From assembly GCF_000177535.2 (NCBI RefSeq), contig NC_015673.1, positions 1,240,001-1,304,000 on the forward strand: a DNA stretch of 64,000 bases. The letters run 5' to 3'. The notes under the pieces are model-generated. The model did not search any database. It was given only the letters and a program-made list of their open reading frames with translations, and was not told the origin of the DNA. Source of the stretch: Corynebacterium resistens DSM 45100. Its GTDB lineage: Bacteria > Actinomycetota > Actinomycetes > Mycobacteriales > Mycobacteriaceae. How positions within the stretch are numbered: position 1 is the first letter of the stretch; each line of letters starts with the position of its first letter. The translations under genes were made by a program, and so were the position numbers. Below are positions 44,498 through 54,405 of this stretch, piece by piece.

Positions 44498-47305
44498 GTG
44501 ACTGAAAGCATCAACTCCTTCGATGCGAAGAGCACCCTGGAGGTAGGTGACAAGAGCTACGATTACTACGCTCTGTCCGCAGTTCCAGGCATGGAAAAGC
44601 TGCCATACTCCCTGAAGGTTCTCGGCGAGAACCTGCTGCGCAACGAGGATGGCAAGAACATTACTCGCGAGCACATCGAAGCAATTGCTAACTGGGATGC
44701 CTCTGCTGATCCAAGCATCGAGATCCAGTTCACGCCAGCACGCGTTATCATGCAGGACTTTACCGGTGTGGCCTGCATCGTTGACCTTGCAACTATCCGT
44801 GATGCAGTGGTTGCTTTGGGTGGCGACGCCGATCAGGTGAACCCGCTCAACCCAGCAGAGATGGTTATTGACCACTCCGTCATTATCGAAGCATTCGGCG
44901 ACGACGCCGCTTTCGAGAAGAACGTAGAGATCGAGTACGAGCGCAATGAGGAGCGCTACAAGTTCCTGCGTTGGGGCACCGGTGCCTTCTCCAACTTCCG
45001 CGTTGTTCCTCCGGGAACCGGCATCGTTCACCAGGTCAACATTGAGTACCTGGCTCGTTCTGTGTTCGACAAGGACGGCCTTGCTTACCCAGACACCTGT
45101 GTTGGAACGGACTCGCACACCACCATGCAGAACGGTCTAGGCATCCTGGGCTGGGGTGTTGGTGGCATCGAGGCTGAGGCTGCAATGCTCGGCCAGCCGA
45201 TCTCCATGCTGATTCCACGTGTCGTCGGCTTCAAGCTGTCCGGCGAGATCCCTGCTGGCGTGACCGCAACGGACGTCGTGCTTACCATCACCGATATGCT
45301 GCGCCAGCATGGTGTAGTCGGAAAGTTCGTTGAGTTCTACGGCAAGGGTGTTGGAGAACTTCCACTGGCCAACCGCGCCACCATCGGTAACATGTCGCCG
45401 GAGTTCGGCTCCACTGCCGCAATGTTCCCGATCGATGCAGAGACCATCAAGTACCTCGAGTTGACCGGTCGTGACAAGGCCACCATTGAGCGCGTCGAAG
45501 CATACGCGAAGGCGCAGGGCATGTGGCTGGATCCAGAAGCTGACGTAGAGTACTCCGAGTACCTCGAACTGGATCTCTCCACCGTCGTTCCTTCCATCGC
45601 CGGTCCGAAGCGTCCACAGGATCGTATCGAGCTGACCGACGCAAAGGCACAGTTCCGCAAGGATCTGCACAACTACATCGGCGACGATGCACAGGCTTCC
45701 ACCCCAGACTTCGATTCCGAGGGGCCTGCTACCGAGAACACCTCCAGCCAGGATTCCACCCCAGCTTCTGCTGCTGATGCGAAGGGCAATGTTCCTTCCG
45801 CTGCAGCCGGTGCTGAGGGACGTCCTTCTGCTCCAACTGCCGTTAACTACAACGGCCAGGATATCGAGCTGGATCACGGCATGGTCGCTATCGCGTCCAT
45901 CACCTCGTGTACCAACACCTCCAACCCATCCGTGATGATCGGTGCGGGCCTACTTGCTCGTAAGGCGAACGAGAAGGGCTTGAAGGCTGCTCCATGGGTC
46001 AAGACCTCCATGGCTCCAGGTTCCCAGGTTGTTAATGGCTACTACGAAAAGGCTGACCTGTGGAAGGACCTAGAGGCCCTGGGCTTCTACCTCGTTGGCT
46101 ACGGCTGCACCACCTGTATCGGTAACTCCGGTCCACTGCCAGAGGAAATCTCCGAGGGCATCAACCGTTCTGACTTGGCTGCAACCGCGGTCCTGTCCGG
46201 TAACCGTAACTTCGAAGGCCGCATCAACCCTGATGTCAAGATGAACTACTTGGCATCCCCAATCCTGGTCATCGCCTACGCCATTGCCGGCACCATGGAC
46301 TTTGACTTCGAGACTCAGCCACTGGGTCAGGATCAAGATGGCAACGATGTCTTCCTGAAGGACATCTGGCCATCCACCCAAGAGATCGAGGAGACGATCG
46401 CCTCCTCCATCACCAAGGAGCTGTACGAGGCTGACTACGCCGACGTCTTCAAGGGCGACGAGCGCTGGCAGAACCTCGAGGTTCCAACCGGTAAAACCTT
46501 CGCTTGGGATGAAAAGTCCACCTACATCCGCAAGGCTCCTTACTTCGATGGCATGTCCAAGGAACCACAGCCAGTGTCTGACGTGAAGGGTGCCCGCGTG
46601 CTCGCGTTGCTGGGCGACTCCGTTACCACTGACCACATCTCCCCTGCCTCCACCATCAAGCCAGGCACCCCTGCTGCTCAGTACTTGGATGCTAATGGTG
46701 TGGAGCGCAAGGACTACAACTCCTTGGGTGCACGTCGCGGTAACCACGAGGTCATGGTTCGCGGTACTTTCGCCAACATTCGCCTGCAGAACCAGCTGCT
46801 GGATGGCGTTTCCGGTGGTTACACCCGTGACTTCACCCAAGATGGTGGCCCACAGGCCTACATCTATGATGCGGCTCAAAACTACAAGGAGCAGAACACT
46901 CCTCTGGTCGTGCTGGGTGGCAAGGAGTACGGCACCGGTTCTTCCCGTGACTGGGCAGCTAAGGGTACCTTGCTGCTCGGCGTGAAGGCTGTCATCGCTG
47001 AGTCCTTCGAGCGTATTCACCGTTCCAACCTCATCGGCATGGGTGTTGTTCCTCTCCAGTTCCCCGAGGGCGAGTCTTGGAAGTCCTTGGGCATCGATGG
47101 CACCGAGACCTTTGACATCTCCGGCATCGAGGAGCTGAACAACGGCTCCACTCCGAAGACCATCAAGGTCACTGCCACCAAGGAGAACGGCGAGAAGATT
47201 GAGTTCGACGCCGTCACCCGAATCGACACCCCAGGTGAGGCGGACTACTACCGCAACGGTGGCATCCTGCAGTTCGTGCTGCGCAACATGATGGCCTCTA
47301 AGTAA
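44498..47305 (+). CDS. acn: Aconitate hydratase
   Basis: Citrate to isocitrate in the TCA cycle. 935 residues, AcnA/IRP1 type. The 4Fe-4S ligands are C471 ([11 protein letters not shown]), C537 and C540 ([14 protein letters not shown]). Domains 1-3 about 1-620, swivel domain about 680-935 ([11 protein letters not shown] substrate loop). An acidic Ser/Pro/Ala-rich insert at about 400-445 precedes [13 protein letters not shown], a feature of actinobacterial enzymes. GTG at 44498 has AGGAG. Codon use is strongly biased (GGT, CTG, AAG), as in highly expressed genes. Large antisense ORFs here follow from that bias. Confidence 0.97.
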   Translation: MTESINSFDAKSTLEVGDKSYDYYALSAVPGMEKLPYSLKVLGENLLRNEDGKNITREHIEAIANWDASADPSIEIQFTPARVIMQDFTGVACIVDLATIRDAVVALGGDADQVNPLNPAEMVIDHSVIIEAFGDDAAFEKNVEIEYERNEERYKFLRWGTGAFSNFRVVPPGTGIVHQVNIEYLARSVFDKDGLAYPDTCVGTDSHTTMQNGLGILGWGVGGIEAEAAMLGQPISMLIPRVVGFKLSGEIPAGVTATDVVLTITDMLRQHGVVGKFVEFYGKGVGELPLANRATIGNMSPEFGSTAAMFPIDAETIKYLELTGRDKATIERVEAYAKAQGMWLDPEADVEYSEYLELDLSTVVPSIAGPKRPQDRIELTDAKAQFRKDLHNYIGDDAQASTPDFDSEGPATENTSSQDSTPASAADAKGNVPSAAAGAEGRPSAPTAVNYNGQDIELDHGMVAIASITSCTNTSNPSVMIGAGLLARKANEKGLKAAPWVKTSMAPGSQVVNGYYEKADLWKDLEALGFYLVGYGCTTCIGNSGPLPEEISEGINRSDLAATAVLSGNRNFEGRINPDVKMNYLASPILVIAYAIAGTMDFDFETQPLGQDQDGNDVFLKDIWPSTQEIEETIASSITKELYEADYADVFKGDERWQNLEVPTGKTFAWDEKSTYIRKAPYFDGMSKEPQPVSDVKGARVLALLGDSVTTDHISPASTIKPGTPAAQYLDANGVERKDYNSLGARRGNHEVMVRGTFANIRLQNQLLDGVSGGYTRDFTQDGGPQAYIYDAAQNYKEQNTPLVVLGGKEYGTGSSRDWAAKGTLLLGVKAVIAESFERIHRSNLIGMGVVPLQFPEGESWKSLGIDGTETFDISGIEELNNGSTPKTIKVTATKENGEKIEFDAVTRIDTPGEADYYRNGGILQFVLRNMMASK

Positions 47306-47337
47306 GCCGTCGCCAGCCGTTAGAGGTTGCCTCCGTT

Positions 47338-47913
47338 ATGCCCAAGGTCAGTGATCTCGATCTAACTGAAAAGAGGGTCGAGATCCTCGCCGGGGCACGC
47401 ACGTGTTTTGCGACTTATGGCTTCGACGGCGCCACTGTTGCACGTTTGGAAGAGGCGACCGGGAAATCCCGGGGTGCCATCTTCCATCATTACGGCAATA
47501 AAGATGGGCTGTTCTTAGCTGTAGCGCACGAAGACATGCGCCGTATGTCCGCTATTGCGGCGCGTGCCGGGCTTATCGGTTTAATACGTGAGCTCGTCGA
47601 TTCCGATGACCTCACCGAATGGTGGGGTATGCGTGTCGAAATTACTCGGCGTGCGAACAATGATCCGTGCTTTTCTGCAAAATGGGAGCTCGAACAGCTC
47701 GCCCTGCAGCGAACGGTTAGAGATCGCCTTCGAGTGCAGGCAGAACAAGGGCGCATCCGCACAGATGTTCCGGTAGAGACGATCGCCGAGGTTCTTGAGT
47801 TGGTCATGGAAGGCGTTTTGAGCAAGCTGGCTCAAGGGGCCCTCTCCCCCGATTCCGATCTGGAACCAGCATTGGACTTCGTTGAAAATGCGCTGCGGCG
47901 TAACACCACCTAA
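47338..47913 (+). CDS. acnR: TetR-family repressor of aconitase
   Basis: 191 residues. N-terminal HTH: EILAGARTCFATYGFDGATV, RLEEATGKSRGAIFHHYGNK (recognition helix, about 40-55). The remainder is the helical ligand/dimer domain. In C. glutamicum AcnR represses acn and senses citrate-Mg. ATG at 47338 with GAGG upstream, 32 bases after acn, so it is probably co-transcribed and controls its own operon through the site at 44320. Confidence 0.94.
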   Translation: MPKVSDLDLTEKRVEILAGARTCFATYGFDGATVARLEEATGKSRGAIFHHYGNKDGLFLAVAHEDMRRMSAIAARAGLIGLIRELVDSDDLTEWWGMRVEITRRANNDPCFSAKWELEQLALQRTVRDRLRVQAEQGRIRTDVPVETIAEVLELVMEGVLSKLAQGALSPDSDLEPALDFVENALRRNTT

Positions 47914-47945
47914 ATAGTCGCAAAGGCGTGTTTGCCTTGCATCAA

Positions 47946-47998
47946 CCCCGGCTGAGGAGCCAGCGAAATCGTTGCCCCCTTCAGCCGGGTTCTTTAGT
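47946..47998 (+). terminator. Terminator after acnR
   Basis: CCCGGCTGA (47947-47955) pairs with TCAGCCGGG (47981-47989), followed by TTCTTT. The loop is 25 bases. It lies 33 bases after the acnR stop. Confidence 0.65.
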
Positions 47999-48021
47999 TC
48001 CATCCACTACCATCGGTTAGC

Positions 48022-48798
48022 GTGCCTGAAAAGAAGATTTTTCCCTACGCTCGCACCAGCGCCGTGATTGATGATCCCTCTGGGGCTTTGGAAGCCGCTG
48101 CCGAATCCGGAACTTTTTCCAAGCCCTGCCCTTATCCCGAAGGCTCACCAGCCTTAACACGTGCGTTGGAAGACAATGGAAAACTTCCTGTGAACAGTGC
48201 TTTCGGTGGGTTAGGTGGCGGTCGCATCGTCCTGGCAGTAGTATCCACAGCACTGCTCGCTAGCGCGGTATTCTTCGGCTTCGCAAGCATCTCTCGCGGC
48301 ACTCCGAGCATCGTAGTTCCAATCGTATTGCTGTTCGTCGGAGGTGTCCTAGGGGCTGTCACACTGTATAGCGTCCGGATGCGGCGCCGGAATCTGTATC
48401 AACTCGGAGTGGCGTGGCGGAATGGCTGGGTACGTTTCGCCCCCGCACGAGTAGGTGGCGTATGGATCTCCAGCGCTAGCCACCACAATAGTTCTGAGGA
48501 CTACACTCACGAAGTTCGCTACAATTATCGCGCTATTGCGCAGATTCTCCCCACCGATGGTGGTGATTCCTTCACCATCACAACGAGCGAGTTTTCAGCC
48601 CCCTCCGATGCTGATGGCCGACCCTATAATCTGCATCGAGCGGAGAACCCACTAGATGTTTTGGAGCCAGAGCATTTTAATGGGTGGACCATCGCCCGCT
48701 ACTTGGCACACGATCCGCAAGGAACGGCAACAATTTGTACTGATCTTTCTGCGTCGCAAATTAGCGCAGGCGTGAAGGCCTCTACCGACAACTTCTAG
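48022..48798 (+). CDS. Membrane protein of unknown function
   Basis: 258 residues, family not recognised. A polar N-terminal 55 residues (FPYARTSAVIDDPSGALEAA), two adjacent membrane helices (RIVLAVVSTALLASAVFFGF; PSIVVPIVLLFVGGVLGAVT, about 73-125), then a soluble C-terminal domain with beta-rich character (VRYNYRAIAQILPTDGGDSF; HFNGWTIARYLAHDP). Start is the GTG at 48022, 8 bases after TACCAT and without a ribosome binding site, which fits a leaderless mRNA. Convergent with the Lrp gene (19 bases apart). Confidence 0.72.
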   Translation: MPEKKIFPYARTSAVIDDPSGALEAAAESGTFSKPCPYPEGSPALTRALEDNGKLPVNSAFGGLGGGRIVLAVVSTALLASAVFFGFASISRGTPSIVVPIVLLFVGGVLGAVTLYSVRMRRRNLYQLGVAWRNGWVRFAPARVGGVWISSASHHNSSEDYTHEVRYNYRAIAQILPTDGGDSFTITTSEFSAPSDADGRPYNLHRAENPLDVLEPEHFNGWTIARYLAHDPQGTATICTDLSASQISAGVKASTDNF

Positions 48799-48817
48799 TG
48801 CCCACGGATGGGAGGCA

Positions 48818-49330
48818 CTAGCGCCGGCGTGGGGGCGTCGATGGTGACGAAACGCCGTCCCCATCGAAGAGCTGACTGCTGCGGTAAGGAATGCGGTGGC
48901 GCAACACAATATCCGTGCGTATGCGCTGTACTCCTTCGATCCCTAGAAACATTTGGCTGATCGCTTCAAGGTGCTCGTGGTCGCGCGCAACGACCCGACA
49001 AACGAGGTCCAACTCCCCCGCCATAGAATCCGCCTGGTTAACAAAGGGGATGCGAGCGATGTGGGTAACCACGGCATCGAGGTTGCTCTGGTCCAAGGTG
49101 CAATAGACATAGGCGCTCAACGGGTAGCCCAGCTGGGCGAGGTCGAGGTGAGGTGCAAAACTGCGAATGGCGCCACTCTCGACGAACTTGTCGATACGGC
49201 TTTGGACTGTCGCACGTGCCATTCCGAGCTGCCGAGAGTACTCACGCACGCCCGCGCGTGGCTGCTGCATGAGTAGCCTGAGCACTGCTTCGTCGACGGG
49301 ATCGAGGTGAGATGGGACTGAATTTGACAT
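48818..49330 (-). CDS. Lrp/AsnC-family transcriptional regulator
   Basis: 170 residues: HTH (LDPVDEAVLRLLMQQPRAGV; YSRQLGMARATVQSRIDKFV, about 8-55) and a RAM effector domain (LDLVCRVVARDHEHLEAISQ). A short Ser/Pro/Arg tail follows. Such proteins usually respond to amino acids or their keto acids. It is divergent from the indolepyruvate oxidoreductase gene with 287 bases between, so it very likely controls that gene. ATG at 49330 with AAGGG; TACAAT is 7 bases upstream. Confidence 0.9.
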   Translation of the reverse strand: MSNSVPSHLDPVDEAVLRLLMQQPRAGVREYSRQLGMARATVQSRIDKFVESGAIRSFAPHLDLAQLGYPLSAYVYCTLDQSNLDAVVTHIARIPFVNQADSMAGELDLVCRVVARDHEHLEAISQMFLGIEGVQRIRTDIVLRHRIPYRSSQLFDGDGVSSPSTPPRRR

Positions 49331-49521
49331 GACCCTTATTGTATTGACGGCAAAAGTAGATCATGCCCATTTTGATTAAATGGCTAAAAGTATCCCTGTT
49401 TAACCGCGCATACTGCGGTGGCGATCCGAAAGATTCTTACCATTTGCTCATTGGTTAGCGTTTTTCGCGGCGAAGGTTGAGCAGATGGCAACCTGATACT
49501 TAACTTGTTTCTAAAGCAAAC

Positions 49522-49534
49522 ATAGAGCGTCTAT
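49522..49534. promoter_or_regulatory. Inverted repeat ATAGA-GCG-TCTAT in the Lrp/oxidoreductase spacer
   Basis: A perfect 5-3-5 palindrome, followed by TATCG-rich DNA, about 85 bases before the oxidoreductase start. A plausible Lrp-type operator by size and place; unproven. Confidence 0.4.
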
Positions 49535-49617
49535 CGTATCGAGAAAGCTGTGACGCAGAACACAATTATGTGGTCGCGGCAATCATTCACAACCGCCAAG
49601 AACAGTAGGTGATGACG

Positions 49618-52600
49618 ATGACCTCTACGATGCCAGAACGCTCTGCACTCCCCACATCCTCGGGAAGTCGCGACGTGTTGGCGGACAAATACACCGCAAG
49701 CACAGGCACAGTACATCTCACGGGCATCCAAGCACTAGTTCGGATGATTCGTGATCGATCTCTGGCTGATAGAGCTCGCGGACTTAACACGGCGAGCTTC
49801 GTTTCGGGCTACGAGGGATCGCCACTTGGAGGATATGACCTCGAGTTGGCGCGTCGATCCGCAATGCTCGAAGAGTTCAATGTCATCCACAAACCTGCGG
49901 TGAATGAAGAACTCGGAGCAACTGCAGTGTCGGGAAGCCAACTCACTGGAGTGGGGAGCCTGCGCCGGGACGTTGATGGAGTTGTTGGGTACTGGTATGG
50001 CAAGGCCCCTGGACTGGATCGCTCTGCAGATGCCCTGCGCCATGCAAACCTCACCGGCACGAGCGGTCGCGGCGGTGCCGTGGCAATCGTCGGCGATGAT
50101 CCGACGGCAAAGTCATCGACCGTTCCATCCAACTCTTCGCGCCTATTGGCAGATCTAGGCATGCCTACCCTTGTGCCAGCTGATTCCAGCGACATCCTCT
50201 CCCTCGGTAACCACGCCGCGTGGATGTCCCGGTACTCCGGACTTTGGACATCCCTGCGAGTTACCACCGCCGTCGCCGATGGATCGAGCACCGTGACGCT
50301 AGACAGCGCCCCGATCGCGCCCGATGTGGCCAATGATGATCACACCCCGGATGCTCGCCTGCTCGGCAAGAGACTTTTGGATCTCGACGCCACGCGCAGC
50401 GGAAAGCGTTTACAACGAGCACTGCAGTACGCCCGTGACCATGCTCTCAATAGGTTCCTCCATGTTGGTTCAGCTGACAAAGTAGGAATCATCTGTGCCG
50501 GCAATAGCGCGTTGGAAGTCGAACAGGAACTGCGCCGGTTGGCACAAGGGTTCAGTGACGGCACTCCTTCGGGCATTCCCCGCCACGTCCGTGTGCTGCG
50601 CCTAGGCATGACTTGGCCATTGGACCGCGCTGAACTAGAGAACTTCTCTGCAGGGTTGGAACACCTGATCGTGGTTGAGGAGCTCGGGAACTTCCTCCAC
50701 GAAACAGTACTCACCACGATGTATGGTGCCTCAGTACAACCTCAGATCCATCATCTCCACAATCCCGCCACTGGTTTGGCACGCGAGTTGCGCGAGGCTG
50801 GTATTGAGATTGCGCCCCCTCCAGCGGGACCAACGCGTATTTCGTTGCCTATCAATGTTGCTAACCGAATTCCCCACTTCTGTTCGGGCTGTCCCCACAA
50901 TGCATCCACTAGAGCAAGTAAAGACACGCTGGTCGGTGCGGGTATTGGCTGCCACGCCATGGTCATGCTTATGGATACCGAACGAGTTGGCGATGTCATT
51001 GGGACTGCCCAGATGGGCGGTGAAGGCGCGCATTGGATCGGCATGTCCGGTTTCCTAGAAGAAAAACACCTCGTGCAAAACATGGGTGATGGAACATTCC
51101 TTCACTCCGGCTCGCTAGCTTTGCGCGCCATGGTCGCAGCAGACGTCAATGTCACCTTAAAGCTGTTGCACAATGGCACGGTTGCGATGACCGGTGGGCA
51201 AGATCCCGTAGGCCAGCCCGATCTCGGCGGCCTGATTGACATGGTGAAGGCGGAGGGTCCTGCAAAGATTGTCGTTACCTCCGATGATGTGCGTCGCACA
51301 CGTCGCCAGCTACGAGGGCATCTGGGTGACGTTGAGGTTCGCGATCGTGGTGAGCTCTCCCAGGTACAAGAAGAACTTGCGGCCACAGCAGGAGTGACAG
51401 TGCTGGTTCACGATCAGTTCTGTGCAGCAGAGAAGCGCCGCGCCCGCAACCGTGGAAAAGAGGAACAGTCCACCACCAAGGTTGTAATCAATGAACGCAT
51501 TTGCGAAGGATGTGGTGATTGCGGTGCGAAATCTGGTTGCCTTTCGGTGCAGCCCGTGGACACCCAGTTTGGGCGGAAAACTAGAATTGACCAGACCAGC
51601 TGTAATGCAGACTTCTCCTGCCTAGACGGTGACTGCCCTGCTTTCACTACTGTGACTGTGGATCCGGACACGCAGCGCGGCACCGAGCGACACGGCGGCC
51701 CCGCGGGAATCGTGGATGTGACCAGTGTGGCGTCGGCACCACAAGGCAGTTACGACGTGCCGACATTGAGCCTTGACGACCTGCCGGTGCCGACGATGCC
51801 TGATTTGCAACAATCACCGGACGCTACGTGGAACGTGCGGGTTTCTGGTGTTGGTGGAACGGGTGTGTTGACTTTGGCGGCGGTACTGGCGACTGCGGCA
51901 CAGCTAGACGGCCGATACGTTCGTGGTAATGATATGACGGGACTGGCGCAGAAGGGCGGCTCCGTTATCTCTGACCTTCGGATTTCGGCGCTGCCAGTGG
52001 ATATGCCGGGGGCCGTACCTACATCCGGTGCAGATCTGTTGTTTGCTCTGGACGGAGTGACAGGTGCGGAAGATAACACCTTGAAGGTGTGCAATGGTGG
52101 GCGGACGACCGCCGTGGTTTCCAGCTCCTCCAGCCCCACCGGTCGAATGGTGACAGATGTAACTGCACAACGCCCTGATGGGGTGCAACTGGCAGAGGCC
52201 ATTGCCCAAAGTGCGCACCGGAAAGTCGTGACGGATGCGATGGAAGTTTCACAGGCGGCCCTGGGCGCGACCACCTTCCAAACCATGGTGGCGCTGGGCA
52301 TGGCAGTGCAGGCTGGAGCTGTACCAGTGAGCGTTGATGCGATTGAACGAGCGCTTACCGCGAATGGCAAGTCTGTGCTTAAGAACATTCAGGCGTTGCG
52401 CTGGGGCCGGATGCTCATCGCTGCTCCGCAGCGTGTGGAGCAGCTGGTGGAGAAGTACCGCAGCCAGCAGGACTTCTTGACCGTCCATGCGCGCCCAGGC
52501 ACTGTCCGCCGAGTTGCCGCGGCTTTGCCTGCATTAGTACAGGATTCATCGATCGTGGAGTCTATCGCCGTAAATGTAGATGAGCTGGAGCGTTGGGGTT

Positions 52601-53265
52601 CTGGAGCCGACGCCACGCGCTACTTGACCGCGCTTTCCCGCATGGTACGGGTCGAGCAACGGTTCATGGGCGCTGTTGGTTCCACGGCGCAGGGGGCATC
52701 TGAAGCATCAGGGGTTGAAACTTTCCGGCTGACCAATGCTTTTTCCCAGGGTCTGTTCAAATTTATGGCCTACAAGGATGAGTACGAGGTTGCACGATTG
52801 GCGACTGATCCTGGTTTCGCCAACTACGTCGCTGGGGAATTCGGTTACGAAGCTGCCGAAACTTTGGCCTATAAGCTGCACCCACCTGTACTTCGTGCGC
52901 TCGGTATGGAAAGAAAAATCGCGTTGCCCCAGCGATTGGCTGGTCCGGTGCTGAAGGGATTGGCAAAGATGAAGCCATTGCGTGGCACGAAGTGGGACCC
53001 CTTTGGATACGCCGAAGTTCGGCAATTGGAACGTGAGTTGCGTGATGAATACGAACGCACCGTGCTCACGCTAGCTGAGGCGGCGGGTAGTGCCGCAGAG
53101 TTGGATAGTGTTTATCAACTCGCTGTTGCAGCCGATGACGTGCGAGGTTATGAGGATCTCAAATTGAGCTCCGGACGGGAACTGTTGGAGAAACTGGCGC
53201 AGTCGCGGCGCAGTTGGGTTGCTGGAGTCAACCTCAAGGACAAAGTCGCCACGCCTAGTCTTTAA
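49618..53265 (+). CDS. Indolepyruvate ferredoxin oxidoreductase family protein (fused subunits)
   Basis: Oxidative decarboxylation of aryl- or branched-chain 2-keto acids to acyl-CoA, with electrons to ferredoxin. About 1215 residues joining all modules: pyruvate-domain I (about 20-240, FVSGYEGSPLGGYDLELARR), domain II (about 260-400), TPP-binding domain (about 420-560, GIGCHAMVMLMDTERVGDVI; HNGTVAMTGGQDP), 4Fe-4S cysteines (about 628-670, CEGCGDCGAKSGC and CNADFSCLDGDCP), and the gamma domain (about 745-930, VSGVGGTGVLTLAAVLATAA). The last 250 residues are a DUF6537-like region. Several in-frame starts exist; AGGTG before the ATG at 49618 favours it, 49609/49612 are alternatives. Opposite an Lrp gene. 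Confidence 0.92.
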   Translation: MTSTMPERSALPTSSGSRDVLADKYTASTGTVHLTGIQALVRMIRDRSLADRARGLNTASFVSGYEGSPLGGYDLELARRSAMLEEFNVIHKPAVNEELGATAVSGSQLTGVGSLRRDVDGVVGYWYGKAPGLDRSADALRHANLTGTSGRGGAVAIVGDDPTAKSSTVPSNSSRLLADLGMPTLVPADSSDILSLGNHAAWMSRYSGLWTSLRVTTAVADGSSTVTLDSAPIAPDVANDDHTPDARLLGKRLLDLDATRSGKRLQRALQYARDHALNRFLHVGSADKVGIICAGNSALEVEQELRRLAQGFSDGTPSGIPRHVRVLRLGMTWPLDRAELENFSAGLEHLIVVEELGNFLHETVLTTMYGASVQPQIHHLHNPATGLARELREAGIEIAPPPAGPTRISLPINVANRIPHFCSGCPHNASTRASKDTLVGAGIGCHAMVMLMDTERVGDVIGTAQMGGEGAHWIGMSGFLEEKHLVQNMGDGTFLHSGSLALRAMVAADVNVTLKLLHNGTVAMTGGQDPVGQPDLGGLIDMVKAEGPAKIVVTSDDVRRTRRQLRGHLGDVEVRDRGELSQVQEELAATAGVTVLVHDQFCAAEKRRARNRGKEEQSTTKVVINERICEGCGDCGAKSGCLSVQPVDTQFGRKTRIDQTSCNADFSCLDGDCPAFTTVTVDPDTQRGTERHGGPAGIVDVTSVASAPQGSYDVPTLSLDDLPVPTMPDLQQSPDATWNVRVSGVGGTGVLTLAAVLATAAQLDGRYVRGNDMTGLAQKGGSVISDLRISALPVDMPGAVPTSGADLLFALDGVTGAEDNTLKVCNGGRTTAVVSSSSSPTGRMVTDVTAQRPDGVQLAEAIAQSAHRKVVTDAMEVSQAALGATTFQTMVALGMAVQAGAVPVSVDAIERALTANGKSVLKNIQALRWGRMLIAAPQRVEQLVEKYRSQQDFLTVHARPGTVRRVAAALPALVQDSSIVESIAVNVDELERWGSGADATRYLTALSRMVRVEQRFMGAVGSTAQGASEASGVETFRLTNAFSQGLFKFMAYKDEYEVARLATDPGFANYVAGEFGYEAAETLAYKLHPPVLRALGMERKIALPQRLAGPVLKGLAKMKPLRGTKWDPFGYAEVRQLERELRDEYERTVLTLAEAAGSAAELDSVYQLAVAADDVRGYEDLKLSSGRELLEKLAQSRRSWVAGVNLKDKVATPSL

Positions 53266-53310
53266 ACCGAAAATTCCAATCTAGACTAAGCGGTCTGTTA
53301 AAGTTGTCGC

Positions 53311-54114
53311 ATGACCTTCGTACTGTTGTGTCCCCGAGACGGTGAAGACGTTTTAGCCGCAGAGTATGCGGACTTCATGCGGTTCACCGGATTGCAGCCA
53401 CACGAGTTGCAGCAGCGTCCACTCCGCACAGCGGATGCTGGCTTGGGGAGCTTCTCTGGAGTAGAAGGTGTGTTCATCGGCGGATCGCCCTTCACCATCT
53501 CCACTCCGGAGACTTATGGCATCTGGCAAGATACGATCTCTCGTCGGCTCACCGAATTTGTGGTGGAGCAAGGAGTCAACGGCGATTTGCCCATGTTCTT
53601 GGCTTGCTACGGCTCCAGCATGCTAGCGCATTACTTAGATGGCAAGGTGACTGCAGATCACGCGGAAGAACCCGGTCTGTCTGAGGTGGTGCTTACGGAA
53701 GCTGGACTTACGGATCCCCTGACCCGCGACCTGCCGGGGGTGTTCTATGGGATGACTGGTCACAAAGACAGCGTGGAGGTTTTACCTACTGGCGCTACCC
53801 TTTTGGCCGATGGGCAAACCTGCCCCGCACAGCTATTCCGATTCGGTGACCACGTGTGGGCAAGCCAGTTTCACCCAGAAATGGATGATGCTGCAATACG
53901 CACTCGCTTGTCCTTCTACGAGAATGCTGGCTACTGCGATCCCGACGAACTAGCGGAAACCTACGCACGCCTGCAGGGCAACGACACGAGCCATGCCAAT
54001 AGTTTGCTGCGGCGCTTCGTGGAATATTGCCGGGAAGGTACCGACTCGGTCGTGCGAGGCTCCGCCGTAACCGAAAAACAACCACTGCCCCGTGGTGAAG
54101 CTATAGCTGGATAG
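53311..54114 (+). CDS. Class I glutamine amidotransferase-like protein (GMP-synthase-type domain)
   Basis: 267 residues. Nucleophile region LACYGSSMLAHYL (Cys near residue 95) and the His-Glu pair QFHPEMDD (near residue 190) form a class I GATase triad, though the elbow is CYGSS rather than the common CxGxQ. No synthetase domain follows, so the acceptor is unknown. Related stand-alone proteins include C. glutamicum cg1739, also near acn-acnR. The ATG at 53311 is 6 bases after TAAAGT with no ribosome binding site (probable leaderless). Confidence 0.85.
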   Translation: MTFVLLCPRDGEDVLAAEYADFMRFTGLQPHELQQRPLRTADAGLGSFSGVEGVFIGGSPFTISTPETYGIWQDTISRRLTEFVVEQGVNGDLPMFLACYGSSMLAHYLDGKVTADHAEEPGLSEVVLTEAGLTDPLTRDLPGVFYGMTGHKDSVEVLPTGATLLADGQTCPAQLFRFGDHVWASQFHPEMDDAAIRTRLSFYENAGYCDPDELAETYARLQGNDTSHANSLLRRFVEYCREGTDSVVRGSAVTEKQPLPRGEAIAG

Positions 54115-54132
54115 GAGACTAGACTGCGTCGT

Positions 54133-54402
54133 ATGAACGCAATCATTACGACAACCGGACACGACCGGGTCGGCATCATCGCAGGAGTCTCTTCCGCCGC
54201 GGCGGAACGAAACCTTAATATCCTCGATGTTTCGCAGACACTCATGGACAATTACTTCACGATGATCATGCGTGTGCGAATCGATGACGAAAATCCAGAC
54301 ATCGCAGCCTTGCAACAACACTTGGCTGAAGTGGGTGAGTGCTTGGGCGTGGTCGTCCGGATCCAGTCCGAAGACTTGTTCACGTCGATGAACGAGATTT
54401 AG
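54133..54402 (+). CDS. ACT-domain protein (UPF0237 type)
   Basis: 89 residues, one ACT domain: AIITTTGHDRVGIIAGVSSA, LNILDVSQTLMDNYFTMIMR, and a helical end. Proteins of this kind lie upstream of a DUF711/PFL-like partner in many genomes and are thought to sense an amino acid. Start ATG at 54133, 18 bases after the amidotransferase stop; TAGACT lies 7 bases before it. The next gene starts 4 bases after the stop, so the two are surely co-expressed. Confidence 0.9.
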   Translation: MNAIITTTGHDRVGIIAGVSSAAAERNLNILDVSQTLMDNYFTMIMRVRIDDENPDIAALQQHLAEVGECLGVVVRIQSEDLFTSMNEI

Positions 54403-54405
54403 TGG

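Noticed and set aside
46070..47020. 316-residue minus-strand ORF inside acn (also 44435-45118 and 45137-45877)
   Set aside because: Antisense shadows of a highly codon-biased gene; no family motif and composition typical of reverse reading.
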